Shown piece by piece: positions 17,647 to 26,271 of a stretch of DNA of 33,299 bases (position 1 is its first letter; the number at the start of each line of letters is the position of its first letter). The notes below the pieces were generated by a model, which saw only the letters and a program-made list of their open reading frames with translations, did not search any database and was not told the origin of the DNA. This DNA is from Candidatus Gastranaerophilales bacterium. GTDB lineage: Bacteria > Cyanobacteriota > Vampirovibrionia > Gastranaerophilales > Gastranaerophilaceae. The translations under genes were made by a program, and so were the position numbers. The DNA is taken from NCBI GenBank assembly GCA_944324425.1, contig CALUWE010000020.1, forward strand, positions 1 to 33,299, written 5' to 3'.

Positions 17647-18618
17647 TTAAGGCATAATCTCCATATCGTTGTTTCCATTTATACTTGTTTTAACATTGCC
17701 GTCTGCGAAAAATTCCTTAGGCTCCATTGTCATTCTGATTCTGTCAGCTTCTACGGTGCTGCCGTTTTGGGTTATTTTAGAGCGCCCCGTAAAAATTACT
17801 TCTTTCGGCTTTTGAGTTTTAGGGTCAACAAAAACTTGGGCTTTCGGACCTTGAGCAAAGTAATCTTTAAATGTAACTCTGACATCTCCGCCGGCTATAA
17901 CGTTGTTTGTTAGACGGTTATACTGTTGAAATCTTGATTTAACAAAAAGTCTTGTACCGTCATCAAACGTTAAATCAGAACTTGTATTTCCCGTTAAATA
18001 ATATTCTTCACGAGATGAAATGTATTCAAATTTATTGCCCTTCAAAACATTAACGCCTTCTTTTATAACAACATTATCTTGAAGTTTTAGGTCTTTGACG
18101 GTACCGTCTTTATCAAGATATGCACTTGCGGAATCCGAAAAAGTTTCAACATCGTTATAGTGAACTATAACAGAACCTTTAGCTCTCATAAGCTTTGTAT
18201 TTGTGTCGTATTGTTGAACATCGGCATTAATTGTAATAATGGGCTGCCTGTCTTTAAGCATAATAGATTGTGTGTCGCCTTCCGCCAAAATGCTTTTTTT
18301 AATAAGAGAAACCTTCATAATCCTTGATTTTATTTCATGTTTTTTATTGTCTTTGTTTTGAAAAGCGTATGGGTTGTCATAAAAAACCGCAAGAGAAGGT
18401 TTTTTGGTGGCAGGGTCAAGGTTTAATTCCGCTCTTGGAGATTTAACCGTAACATCGCCTACGGTTACTTTTACATCACCTGAAAAATAGCCTTTGTTTT
18501 GATCCATTTTAATTTGCTGTTTATCAGCTTCGATAATAACATTGTTCTTTTCGCCGGCTGCATAAACAACAGCCGAAAAAGAAAGCAATATAAAAAGTGA
18601 AAGTATTATTTTTTTCAT
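17647..18618 (-). CDS. lptA: LptA/OstA-like periplasmic LPS-transport protein with two OstA regions
   Basis: Periplasmic bridge component that carries LPS from inner to outer membrane. Residues 1-20 are a signal peptide (KKIILSLFILLSFSAVVYA, cleavage before AGE). The mature part is beta-rich with repeated OstA-type strands: IIEADKQQIKMDQNKGYFSGDVKV (about 28-51), then a second set from about residue 130 (MRAKGSVIVHY, LQDNVVIKEG, VIAGGDVRV). At 323 residues it is much longer than the roughly 185-residue E. coli LptA, consistent with a duplicated or extended jellyroll. It could also be described as an OstA-family protein rather than a strict LptA orthologue. Lies between lptC and lpxI; AAGGCGGA precedes the ATG. 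Confidence 0.85.
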   Translation of the reverse strand: MKKIILSLFILLSFSAVVYAAGEKNNVIIEADKQQIKMDQNKGYFSGDVKVTVGDVTVKSPRAELNLDPATKKPSLAVFYDNPYAFQNKDNKKHEIKSRIMKVSLIKKSILAEGDTQSIMLKDRQPIITINADVQQYDTNTKLMRAKGSVIVHYNDVETFSDSASAYLDKDGTVKDLKLQDNVVIKEGVNVLKGNKFEYISSREEYYLTGNTSSDLTFDDGTRLFVKSRFQQYNRLTNNVIAGGDVRVTFKDYFAQGPKAQVFVDPKTQKPKEVIFTGRSKITQNGSTVEADRIRMTMEPKEFFADGNVKTSINGNNDMEIMP

Positions 18619-18628
18619 AGATTCCGCC

Positions 18629-19228
18629 TTAATTGGTTAGCTCCTGTGGTTTTATTTCATCGTCAGAATAAACATTTGTTTGGGTTTTGCCTTTAATTTC
18701 AAAAAATGTAAGTTCGGAATTAAACCTTGCTTCATCAGCGTATGAAACAAAATCTTGATTTCTTGAAACCACAACGTTTCCTTTTGCGACAATGTCTTCA
18801 TCCTTGCCTTTAAAAATAATTTGATCTGCCCTGATGGAAGACCCGTCATGTGCAACCACAAACGTATTGCCTCTTAAAGTTATTTTTTTTGTTTCTTCAT
18901 CATATGTTCCTATATCAGATTCAAAACTTAAAACAACTTCATTGTCGGAATTATAAAAATTGCCGGTTGCATCGTCTAAAATGACAGCACCTGTTGAGCT
19001 GTCATAGCTGCCTTTAGCAGCATATAATTCCCAATAAATTTCTTCTTCCTTGGTTTCCGTTAAAACCAAATTTTTAACAGATACAACTTGATTTTTTTCA
19101 GCCCCTTTTTCGGTTTTCTGAGAATTTCTGATATCTTTGGTTACAACAAAAGACCAAATAAACCCCGAAAGACAAACTAAAATTATCAGTGAAAAAAGGA
19201 TTATATAAATCTTTTTCTTGTTCAACAT
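18629..19228 (-). CDS. lptC: LptC-like LPS export protein
   Basis: Single-span inner-membrane protein that passes LPS from the LptBFG transporter to LptA. 199 residues. One N-terminal transmembrane segment (about 7-29, IYIILFSLIILVCLSGFIWS), then a periplasmic beta-rich domain with LptC/OstA features: VKNLVLTETKEEEIYWELYAAKG (about 50-72), FESDIGTYDEETKKITLRGN and VAKGNVVVS. First gene of the operon lptC-lptA-lpxI-lpxB-pgsA-like-trmL-nnrD. No Shine-Dalgarno is visible before the ATG; TACAAT ends 9 bases upstream, so the mRNA may be leaderless. Confidence 0.85.
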   Translation of the reverse strand: MLNKKKIYIILFSLIILVCLSGFIWSFVVTKDIRNSQKTEKGAEKNQVVSVKNLVLTETKEEEIYWELYAAKGSYDSSTGAVILDDATGNFYNSDNEVVLSFESDIGTYDEETKKITLRGNTFVVAHDGSSIRADQIIFKGKDEDIVAKGNVVVSRNQDFVSYADEARFNSELTFFEIKGKTQTNVYSDDEIKPQELTN

Positions 19229-19237
19229 AATAAGAAA

Positions 19238-19243
19238 ATTGTA
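19238..19243 (-). promoter_or_regulatory. Candidate -10 of the lptC operon
   Basis: TACAAT on the minus strand ends 9 bases before the lptC ATG. The only possible -35 is a poor match (TGCTTG, 16-base spacer). If used, transcription would start almost at the start codon. Confidence 0.4.
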
Positions 19244-19298
19244 CCATGAAGAAATAAAACAAGCATAAAAATATTAATATTTTTAAACGGGCAACTAA

Positions 19299-19330
19299 AA
19301 ATGCCCTCCTTGTTTTCGGACAAAGAGGGC
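19299..19330 (-). terminator. Intrinsic terminator of the 19351-20174 gene pair
   Basis: AAATGCCCTC pairs with GAGGGCATTT around an inner TTGT/ACAA stem with one mismatch. On the minus strand the hairpin is followed by TTTTT. It lies 20 bases past the stop at 19351. Confidence 0.8.
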
Positions 19331-19350
19331 ATTTATTTTATATATTAAAC

Positions 19351-19713
19351 TTATGCACTGAATGACATTAATGCTTTTACTGAGCGAGCAGTATCTTGAA
19401 CTTCTTTTTCCGTTTCTGAATTAATTGTTTCATCTAAAACAACGGTTGCAGTAGTTTTATCTTTTAAAGCCAAAAGTTCATTTATTGCAGACATTGCAAC
19501 TCTTGCGGATAAATCATTAATGCCTTTACCCTTATTTTTGATTACAACTTCAAGAGATTCTTTAATATTCTTTTTAACCAAAGCTTTTGAAGCAAGTTCT
19601 CTGACTTCATCAATATGAGAATTTGTACCGATTTCGTTTAAAACTCTGACTGAATCAACATCAGTGTGTTTTGAAAGTGCTTCAATAATATTGTTTAATT
19701 TTTTTGAAACCAT
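19351..19713 (-). CDS. Uncharacterised 120-residue helical protein
   Basis: No firm family. The sequence is almost wholly helical with alternating Leu/Ala positions (VDSVRVLNEIGTNSHIDEVR, then ELASKALVKK), which resembles one or two degenerate HEAT-type repeats. It has no signal peptide, membrane span or catalytic motif. ATG at 19713 has GGAGG about 11 bases upstream, overlapping the stop of the preceding gene (19719), with which it forms a two-gene unit closed by the terminator at 19299-19330. A partner or scaffold protein of its neighbour is possible but only a guess. Confidence 0.75.
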   Translation of the reverse strand: MVSKKLNNIIEALSKHTDVDSVRVLNEIGTNSHIDEVRELASKALVKKNIKESLEVVIKNKGKGINDLSARVAMSAINELLALKDKTTATVVLDETINSETEKEVQDTARSVKALMSFSA

Positions 19714-19718
19714 TTAAC

Positions 19719-20174
19719 CTAAACCTCCATATTGCCTAATTCTGCTTTAAACATTTCTTCAAGTTCAGAAACAGGGCGTTTTTGAAGTCTTGAAGGAGTA
19801 TTTCTTAAAAAGTCAAAATTAACTTCAGTTGTGGCAAGTTTATTGTATGTATTTACGACATTTTCTTTAAGTTTTGAACCGAATGAGATGGCATTTTGCT
19901 TAATTGATTCAAACTTGTTCATTGTAGCAACTCTTGCACTTGCAACAAATTTGTTTACTTTATCCAAGCCTTCTTGAATAGGGTTTGCTGCACTTGATTT
20001 TTTTGTTGATGAATCAAAAACATCCATTTGAAGAACATTTCCTTTAAATGAAATGCCAAAAGGATTTGTCGAATTTGTGTTTTCAGCTTTCGCTTCGTTT
20101 GATTTTTGAAGTCTTTGAGCTTTAAATCTGTTAAAAGCGTCAAGACCTGCTCTTAGGGGAGAAATTTTTTGCAT
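19719..20174 (-). CDS. Uncharacterised 151-residue protein with internal ISFKGN patch
   Basis: No family recognised. The N-terminus MQKISPLRAGLDAFNRFKAQ is basic and amphipathic. A Ser/Asn-rich stretch leads to NPFGISFKGN (about 47-56), then a second similar patch, PIQEGLDKVNKFVASARVA, resembles the N-terminal PLRAGLDAFNRFKAQR, suggesting an internal repeat of a short helix. The C-terminus ends in RPVSELEEMFKAELGNMEV. No signal peptide or membrane span. AAGGAA precedes the ATG. First gene of the pair with the helical protein at 19351-19713. The F-x-G patch recurs in other unknown proteins of this window. Confidence 0.72.
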   Translation of the reverse strand: MQKISPLRAGLDAFNRFKAQRLQKSNEAKAENTNSTNPFGISFKGNVLQMDVFDSSTKKSSAANPIQEGLDKVNKFVASARVATMNKFESIKQNAISFGSKLKENVVNTYNKLATTEVNFDFLRNTPSRLQKRPVSELEEMFKAELGNMEV

Positions 20175-20241
20175 AAGTCTTTTCCTTCTCTTTAATACTG
20201 GTATCTTGTGGTTTTAAAATACCATAGCGAGGGTTTAAATA

Positions 20242-20261
20242 AATCATATTTTTGTATGATT
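20242..20261 (-). terminator. Weak AT-rich hairpin at the purB stop
   Basis: AATCATA / TATGATT with a 6-base loop overlaps the purB stop codon; TTTATTT follows on the minus strand. The stem is AT-rich and may be a weak terminator only. Confidence 0.3.
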
Positions 20262-21537
20262 AAAGACCAAACCTTGCAAAAATAGTATCAATGTTTTTTA
20301 GATAATTTTGGTGGTTAAAACATTCATCCAAATCTTCTTTTGATAGATGAAGTTTCATTTTTTCTTTAAAATTACCGTTGTTGTTAAAAGCATCCAGCGC
20401 TTCTTTTTGAACAATTTCATACGCTTGTTCTCTTGTCATTCCTTTTTTAATTAAATGCAAAAGACAGCTTTGAGAAAAAATTATTCCGCCGTATTTATCC
20501 AAATTTAAAAGCATATTTTGTTCTTTTATAACAAGATTATTTATAATGCTATCTAACCTTGAGAGCATAAAATCAAGAAGAATTGTTGAATCGGGGAAAA
20601 TTACCCTTTCAACCGAAGAATGAGAGATGTCTCTTTCATGCCAAAGAACTATATCTTCCATAGAAGCTGTTAAATTGCCTCTTACAACTCTTGCAAGACC
20701 GGTTAAATTTTCCGATTTTACGGGGTTTTTCTTGTGCGGCATAGCAGATGAGCCTTTTTGACCTTTTGAAAAACCTTCTTCAACTTCAGCTACTTCCCAC
20801 CTTTGAAGGTGCCTAACTTCAACTGCAAAATTTTCAATGCAGGAAGCTAAAATTGCTAAAGATGCCATATAGTTTGCATGGATATCTCTTGCGATAATTT
20901 GGGTTGAAATTTTAGCGGGCTTTAAGTTTAAAATTTCAAGCGCCAGTTTTTCAATTTCAGGGTCAATATTTGAATATGTTCCGACAGGCCCTGAAATTTG
21001 ACCCGTTGAAATTTCATTTAAAGCAAATAAAAGCCTTTCTTTTGCACGGTTAAACATTTCTAAATGGTTTAAAATTTTAAACCCGAAGGTTTCAACTTCT
21101 GCGCCAATACCGTGAGAGCGGCCGACACACAAGGTATATTTTGTTTTTTTTGCTAAACTTTTTAATGATGAAATAACTTTATCCAAATCATCCAAAATAA
21201 TTTTTGTAGAATCAATGATTTGAAGTGCAAAGGCTGTATCTATAACATCTGAACTTGTTAAGCCCATATGAATAAGCCCTGAATATTTTTCGCCCACGTT
21301 TTCATTCACGGATGTTAAAAAAGCAATTACATCATGCTGAACCACTTTTTCAATTTCATCAATTCTATCAAGGTCAAACTTTGCGGTTTTTTTAATATGT
21401 TCTAAGGCTTCATTTGAAACAACACCCGTTTTATTGTATGCTTCAACAACCGCCAATTCAACCTTTAGGTAGTAAGAAAACTTTGACTGCTGAGTCCAAA
21501 TATTTGAAATTTCTTCTCTTGAATATCTTGTAATCAT
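20260..21537 (-). CDS. purB: Adenylosuccinate lyase
   Basis: Acts twice in purine synthesis: SAICAR to AICAR plus fumarate, and adenylosuccinate to AMP plus fumarate. 425 residues from the ATG at 21537 (MITRYSREEISNIW); an in-frame extension to 21576 adds 13 residues that are not family-like. The superfamily signature GSSAMPHKKNPVKSENL is intact, and the TSSDVIDTA and GRSHGIGAE segments hold conserved Ser and His residues. Same fold as ArgH at 2073. No Shine-Dalgarno is obvious; TATAAT on the minus strand ends 6 bases before the ATG, as expected of a leaderless or very short leader. Confidence 0.95.
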   Translation of the reverse strand: MITRYSREEISNIWTQQSKFSYYLKVELAVVEAYNKTGVVSNEALEHIKKTAKFDLDRIDEIEKVVQHDVIAFLTSVNENVGEKYSGLIHMGLTSSDVIDTAFALQIIDSTKIILDDLDKVISSLKSLAKKTKYTLCVGRSHGIGAEVETFGFKILNHLEMFNRAKERLLFALNEISTGQISGPVGTYSNIDPEIEKLALEILNLKPAKISTQIIARDIHANYMASLAILASCIENFAVEVRHLQRWEVAEVEEGFSKGQKGSSAMPHKKNPVKSENLTGLARVVRGNLTASMEDIVLWHERDISHSSVERVIFPDSTILLDFMLSRLDSIINNLVIKEQNMLLNLDKYGGIIFSQSCLLHLIKKGMTREQAYEIVQKEALDAFNNNGNFKEKMKLHLSKEDLDECFNHQNYLKNIDTIFARFGL

Positions 21538-21558
21538 AAAATAATTATATAATAAAAA

Positions 21559-21587
21559 TTGATTTTGACCCCCCAAAATGTTATAAT
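21559..21587 (+). promoter_or_regulatory. Sigma-70-type promoter of the HEAGH-protein gene
   Basis: TTGATT (21559-21564), exact 17-base spacer, then perfect TATAAT (21582-21587). About 50 bases before the translation start at 21646 and divergent from purB. Confidence 0.7.
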
Positions 21588-21645
21588 TTAATCAGAATAA
21601 GCCGTGTAAATTTGTGTCGTTGTTATTTATGGGATGAGGTGCCTT

Positions 21646-22344
21646 ATGAGAGTAAGTCAGGTTTCAAGTTCAACCTTTGGAGCAAGAGATGCACTTAAAG
21701 GTGTTATTTACGCAAGGCCGTTAAAAAACGGCAAAACTCAGGAAGGCATTATAAATGAAGCCTTAAAAGAATTGGATGAGGCCGAATATGACAAAACAGA
21801 CATTTTATATATGCAATCTATGGGAATAAACCCGCCCTTTGAAAGCGGCAGAGAGGCTGTTGAATATTTAAAAAAACAAAATATCCCCATTCAATACGGA
21901 AGATTCTCAGATAAAAAAGTTCATGCCTGCTTGGGCAGAAACGAAGAAGGTAAACCTGCCGTTTTAATTAACGCAAGATACAGAAACAAAGATGACAAAG
22001 CAACAATTTTGGCAACTGCAGAAGCCATTGTTCATGAAGCAGGCCATGGCAAAGACAACGACACAATGAATTCAATTCAGGAAGAATTAGACAATTTAAG
22101 TTTAAACGTTTTAACCCACAGAAGTTTTGAGAGAAAATACCCCGATGTTTTTGAAGGACAAGATTCTTTCTTTTTTACGGAAGGTGTCAGCTTGTATCCG
22201 AAACTTTTCTTTGAATACGGTGCAGATAAAACAGGGCTAAAGGCAAGAGTGGCGGATAAATACGGTCATATGCCGGCAGGCGATAAAAAACACCCGCCGT
22301 CAAAATTGGCAGAACAAATTAAAGAACTTGATATATCGGCCTAA
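21646..22344 (+). CDS. Putative HExxH metallopeptidase, function unknown
   Basis: 232 residues. The central helix AEAIVHEAGHGKDNDTM carries HEAGH (His 130, Glu 131, His 134), the zinc-binding motif of zincin peptidases. A downstream EE pair (146-147) could supply the third ligand, as in gluzincins; this is inferred. The N-terminus MRVSQVSSSTFGARDALKG belongs to the lineage-type leader group (F-G after about 12 residues). No signal peptide or membrane span. The start at 21646 has GAGGTG 5 bases upstream; the in-frame ATG at 21634 has none. Convergent with tgt with no intergenic base. The substrate and whether the protein is exported are unknown; a non-enzymatic HExxH match is unlikely but possible. 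Confidence 0.7.
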   Translation: MRVSQVSSSTFGARDALKGVIYARPLKNGKTQEGIINEALKELDEAEYDKTDILYMQSMGINPPFESGREAVEYLKKQNIPIQYGRFSDKKVHACLGRNEEGKPAVLINARYRNKDDKATILATAEAIVHEAGHGKDNDTMNSIQEELDNLSLNVLTHRSFERKYPDVFEGQDSFFFTEGVSLYPKLFFEYGADKTGLKARVADKYGHMPAGDKKHPPSKLAEQIKELDISA

Positions 22345-23924
<1,580 letters not shown>

Positions 23925-23953
23925 AATTCATTCCCCTATCAAAATATAGAATT

Positions 23954-23959
23954 ATTATA
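23954..23959 (-). promoter_or_regulatory. Candidate -10 of ndk-tgt
   Basis: Perfect TATAAT on the minus strand about 30 bases before the ndk ATG. No good -35 at 16-18 bases; the upstream region is A/T tracts. Confidence 0.4.
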
Positions 23960-24063
23960 CAATAAAAAAGTGTTAATTTTTTTGTAAAAATACTTTCTTT
24001 TTAAGAGCGGATGAACTACCATGGAATAAGATTTGGCATGGAATTTGATAGGTTTTTAGGATT

Positions 24064-24510
24064 TTGAGTTTCGGTTCAATACTTAAAAATAGAGAGAATA
24101 TCTATAACTGCAGTTATTTGGATGAAATCAGCTTATCAGGGCTCTTTTTAAGGTCCAAAATCTCAGTTTTTCAAAAATCTTTAAGCAGAAATTATTCCAC
24201 ATTAAAAAAAATATTTTCATATTCGGTTATACAACCAATGGTAACCAATGTTGAATACGGGAAATTAAGCAGTTTTGGTTTTTATCCATTAGAGATGACT
24301 TCAGATAAAAAAATGATTGAAGAATTAAAAAAGCTTATTGAATGGTCAAATTCTGATGATATAAAGTTTGTAAAAGCTTCAGATGAAATTTTCAGCATAA
24401 GAGTAAAGGAATTAAAATACATAATGGCAAACACATCGCCCGTCAAACGACTTGAGTTTGAAGGCGGCTATTTTGTATTTGAAAAATTCCTTGAATTTGC
24501 CGCAAATTAA
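24064..24510 (+). CDS. Uncharacterised 148-residue protein (TTG start)
   Basis: No family recognised. Mixed alpha/beta sequence with no signal peptide, membrane span or catalytic motif; the best-ordered part is FGFYPLEMTSDKKMIEELKK (about residues 76-95), followed by a Lys/Glu-rich beta region ending in VFEKFLEFAAN. The start taken is TTG at 24064 with AGGA about 4-5 bases upstream. It overlaps the stop of an 18-codon frame (24011-24067) by a TTGA, so a coupled leader peptide or a frameshifted N-terminus is possible. Convergent with the pilin-like gene at 24514 (3-base gap). Confidence 0.6.
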   Translation: MSFGSILKNRENIYNCSYLDEISLSGLFLRSKISVFQKSLSRNYSTLKKIFSYSVIQPMVTNVEYGKLSSFGFYPLEMTSDKKMIEELKKLIEWSNSDDIKFVKASDEIFSIRVKELKYIMANTSPVKRLEFEGGYFVFEKFLEFAAN

Positions 24511-24513
24511 AGT

Positions 24514-25296
24514 TTATTTTTGTGATTCATACATGGCTTTTTGTGCGGTAACACCGTAAGCTCTTGCCCCGTCTTCCGTAATAATAATAGAGAAAATATC
24601 TCTCAGCCTTTTTTCTGCAGGCAACGGAACTATATAAGCATTATCTTTGGTTCCGCATGTTGCATTTTGACATTTTACATTCGCAGGTGTGGGTTTTCTG
24701 TCGCCGTTAACATCCACCATAATTAAACAAGGCGGTTTTGTGGTGTTATTAGGATTGTGTAATAAACCATACGAACCGCACCCGCTGCATCTTTCCCTGC
24801 CTAAATTAATCGGGTGAGTTGCAGAACAGGCATAAACATCGCTTTCATGTAATTTTAGTGTTTCATCCTTATCGTATGTATATGAAATATTAAATTCAAA
24901 CCTCATACCGTCAACAGTGTAGAAAGCCGCATTGTCATAGTTGAGATTTGTTTTGCCGTCATTTCTTATTGTGTAGGTGTAATAGGGCATTTTTGTAGTA
25001 GATTTCAAAATGGACATATGTCTTTGGAGATAATAATACAAATTGTTATTATCATACGGAGATTCATTTTCTTCTGCCATATTTATTGCTATTGCCGAAT
25101 TTAAAACGGAAATTGCTTTTTTCAGACCTGTTTTAAATTCTTGCTGCTGAACATTTGATATTGCGGATGGGATAGAAATTGCGGCAACTATTCCAATAAT
25201 TGTCAAAGTAATTAAAACCTCGGCAAGTGTGAAAGCGCTTTTATCGACAAAACTTGCAGCTCGCCAATGCTTTTGCCATACGTTATACTTTTTCAT
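24514..25296 (-). CDS. Type IV pilin / pseudopilin-like protein, copy 1
   Basis: 260 residues. Class-III prepilin signal: basic N-terminus, then SA|FTLAEVLITLTIIGIV with Glu 26 at +5 of the mature protein and a hydrophobic helix of about 20 residues. The residue before the cut is Ala 21, not the usual Gly. The globular part has paired Cys residues (157, 170, 173, 190, 209 region) and a Ca-binding-like DVNGDRKP (195-202), as seen in GspG-type pseudopilins. AAAGGGA precedes the ATG. A paralogue of the gene at 25404-26162. Probably a minor pilin or type II-like pseudopilin; no assembly genes are in the window. Confidence 0.85.
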   Translation of the reverse strand: MKKYNVWQKHWRAASFVDKSAFTLAEVLITLTIIGIVAAISIPSAISNVQQQEFKTGLKKAISVLNSAIAINMAEENESPYDNNNLYYYLQRHMSILKSTTKMPYYTYTIRNDGKTNLNYDNAAFYTVDGMRFEFNISYTYDKDETLKLHESDVYACSATHPINLGRERCSGCGSYGLLHNPNNTTKPPCLIMVDVNGDRKPTPANVKCQNATCGTKDNAYIVPLPAEKRLRDIFSIIITEDGARAYGVTAQKAMYESQK

Positions 25297-25353
25297 AACT
25301 ATCCCTTTATTTTCCGCTTATAATGCAAATTAAATTTGAAATAAGATTTGGTA

Positions 25354-25362
25354 ATTATAGCA
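25354..25362 (-). promoter_or_regulatory. Extended -10 promoter of pilin-like copy 1
   Basis: TGC-TATAAT on the minus strand about 60 bases before the ATG at 25296. The -35 at 17 bases is weak (TATGAA), as tolerated with an extended -10. Confidence 0.55.
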
Positions 25363-25403
25363 TAATATGCCCGTTATTCATATATGTAAAGCGGATAAAA
25401 GGA

Positions 25404-26162
25404 TTATTTTTGCGCCTGATACATTGCTCTTTGTGCAGCAACACCGTACGGAATTGCTTCTTTGTCGGTTATCATAATTGTAAATAAATCCGTTAATTTT
25501 AAACCGTTAGGGTCTGAAAACTTATACGGCTTTGCGCAGGTGAACTTTTTACAGTTTATATTTGCCGGATTTGGCTTTCTGTCGCCGTTAACATCCACCA
25601 TAACAAGACAGGGAGCCATCGTAGTTCCGTCCACATTGCTGTTCAAACCTTTTGCGCCGCACGTTCTGCCTGCACTGTAATCATGCTGACCGTCAGGAGA
25701 TTTTGCTTCGCTTTGAAGGTACACTGAATTATTTTCATAAAGCCTGTGTTTTGTTAATGTGCCGCCCCAAGGAATTTCAAACCTCATGCCGTCTGTTGTA
25801 TAAAAGGCATAGTTTCTGTGCACCCAGTTTTGACCCTCAGGACCCGAAGTAGATGCAATTGCATATTTTAACCCGACCTGAGTAGTTGTTTCCACTACGG
25901 CCATATGTCTTTTTAAATAGTTGAATAAATCCTGATTTTCATACGGCGTTTCGCCGTCAATTGCTAAATTCATTGTTATTGCAGAATTTAAAACAGAGAC
26001 AGCCTTCCTTAAACCTGATTTAAATTCTTGCTGCTGGGTATTTGATATAACAGAAGGAATTGAAAGTGCTGCAATAACGCCTATTATGGCAAGCGTTATT
26101 AAAACTTCAGCCAATGTAAAAGCATTTTTTAAGATATTAGACTTTACACTCTCTTTATTCAT
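25404..26162 (-). CDS. Type IV pilin / pseudopilin-like protein, copy 2
   Basis: 252 residues from the ATG at 26162 (AAAGGG about 7 bases upstream); a GTG at 26183 is in frame but lacks a site. Prepilin signal NA|FTLAEVLITLAIIGVIAAL with Glu 19 at +5 and again Ala before the cut. It shares with copy 1 the stretches QQQEFK, DGMRFE, VDVNGDRKP and AM-Y-x-x-Q-K at the C-terminus, with divergent middles. The two are tandem duplicates about 110 bases apart with separate promoters. Each likely yields a surface filament or pseudopilus subunit, perhaps with different tips. Confidence 0.86.
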   Translation of the reverse strand: MNKESVKSNILKNAFTLAEVLITLAIIGVIAALSIPSVISNTQQQEFKSGLRKAVSVLNSAITMNLAIDGETPYENQDLFNYLKRHMAVVETTTQVGLKYAIASTSGPEGQNWVHRNYAFYTTDGMRFEIPWGGTLTKHRLYENNSVYLQSEAKSPDGQHDYSAGRTCGAKGLNSNVDGTTMAPCLVMVDVNGDRKPNPANINCKKFTCAKPYKFSDPNGLKLTDLFTIMITDKEAIPYGVAAQRAMYQAQK

Positions 26163-26213
26163 TAGCAACCCTTTCTTTAACACTTTTAAATTAACAGAAA
26201 GCTTATATTAATA

Positions 26214-26219
26214 ATTATA
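26214..26219 (-). promoter_or_regulatory. Candidate -10 of pilin-like copy 2, with adjacent palindrome
   Basis: TATAAT on the minus strand, about 50 bases before the ATG. The spacer holds a 14-base inverted repeat TTTTCG-AA-CGAAAA (26225-26238), and the -35 (ATGTTT) is weak, as in a regulated promoter. Confidence 0.45.
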
Positions 26220-26247
26220 CAATATTTTCGAACGAAAAACATTATAA

Positions 26248-26270
26248 AAAAGCCCCGCTATGGGGCTTTT
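26248..26270 (-). terminator. Intrinsic terminator of pfp-ychF
   Basis: AAAAGCCCC / GGGGCTTTT with a 5-base loop directly after the ychF stop, followed on the minus strand by a T tract. Confidence 0.85.
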
Positions 26271-26271
26271 A

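Noticed and set aside
21541..21550. Riboswitch or long structured leader upstream of purB
   Set aside because: The distance to the divergent gene leaves only about 100 bases and no stable hairpin series was found.
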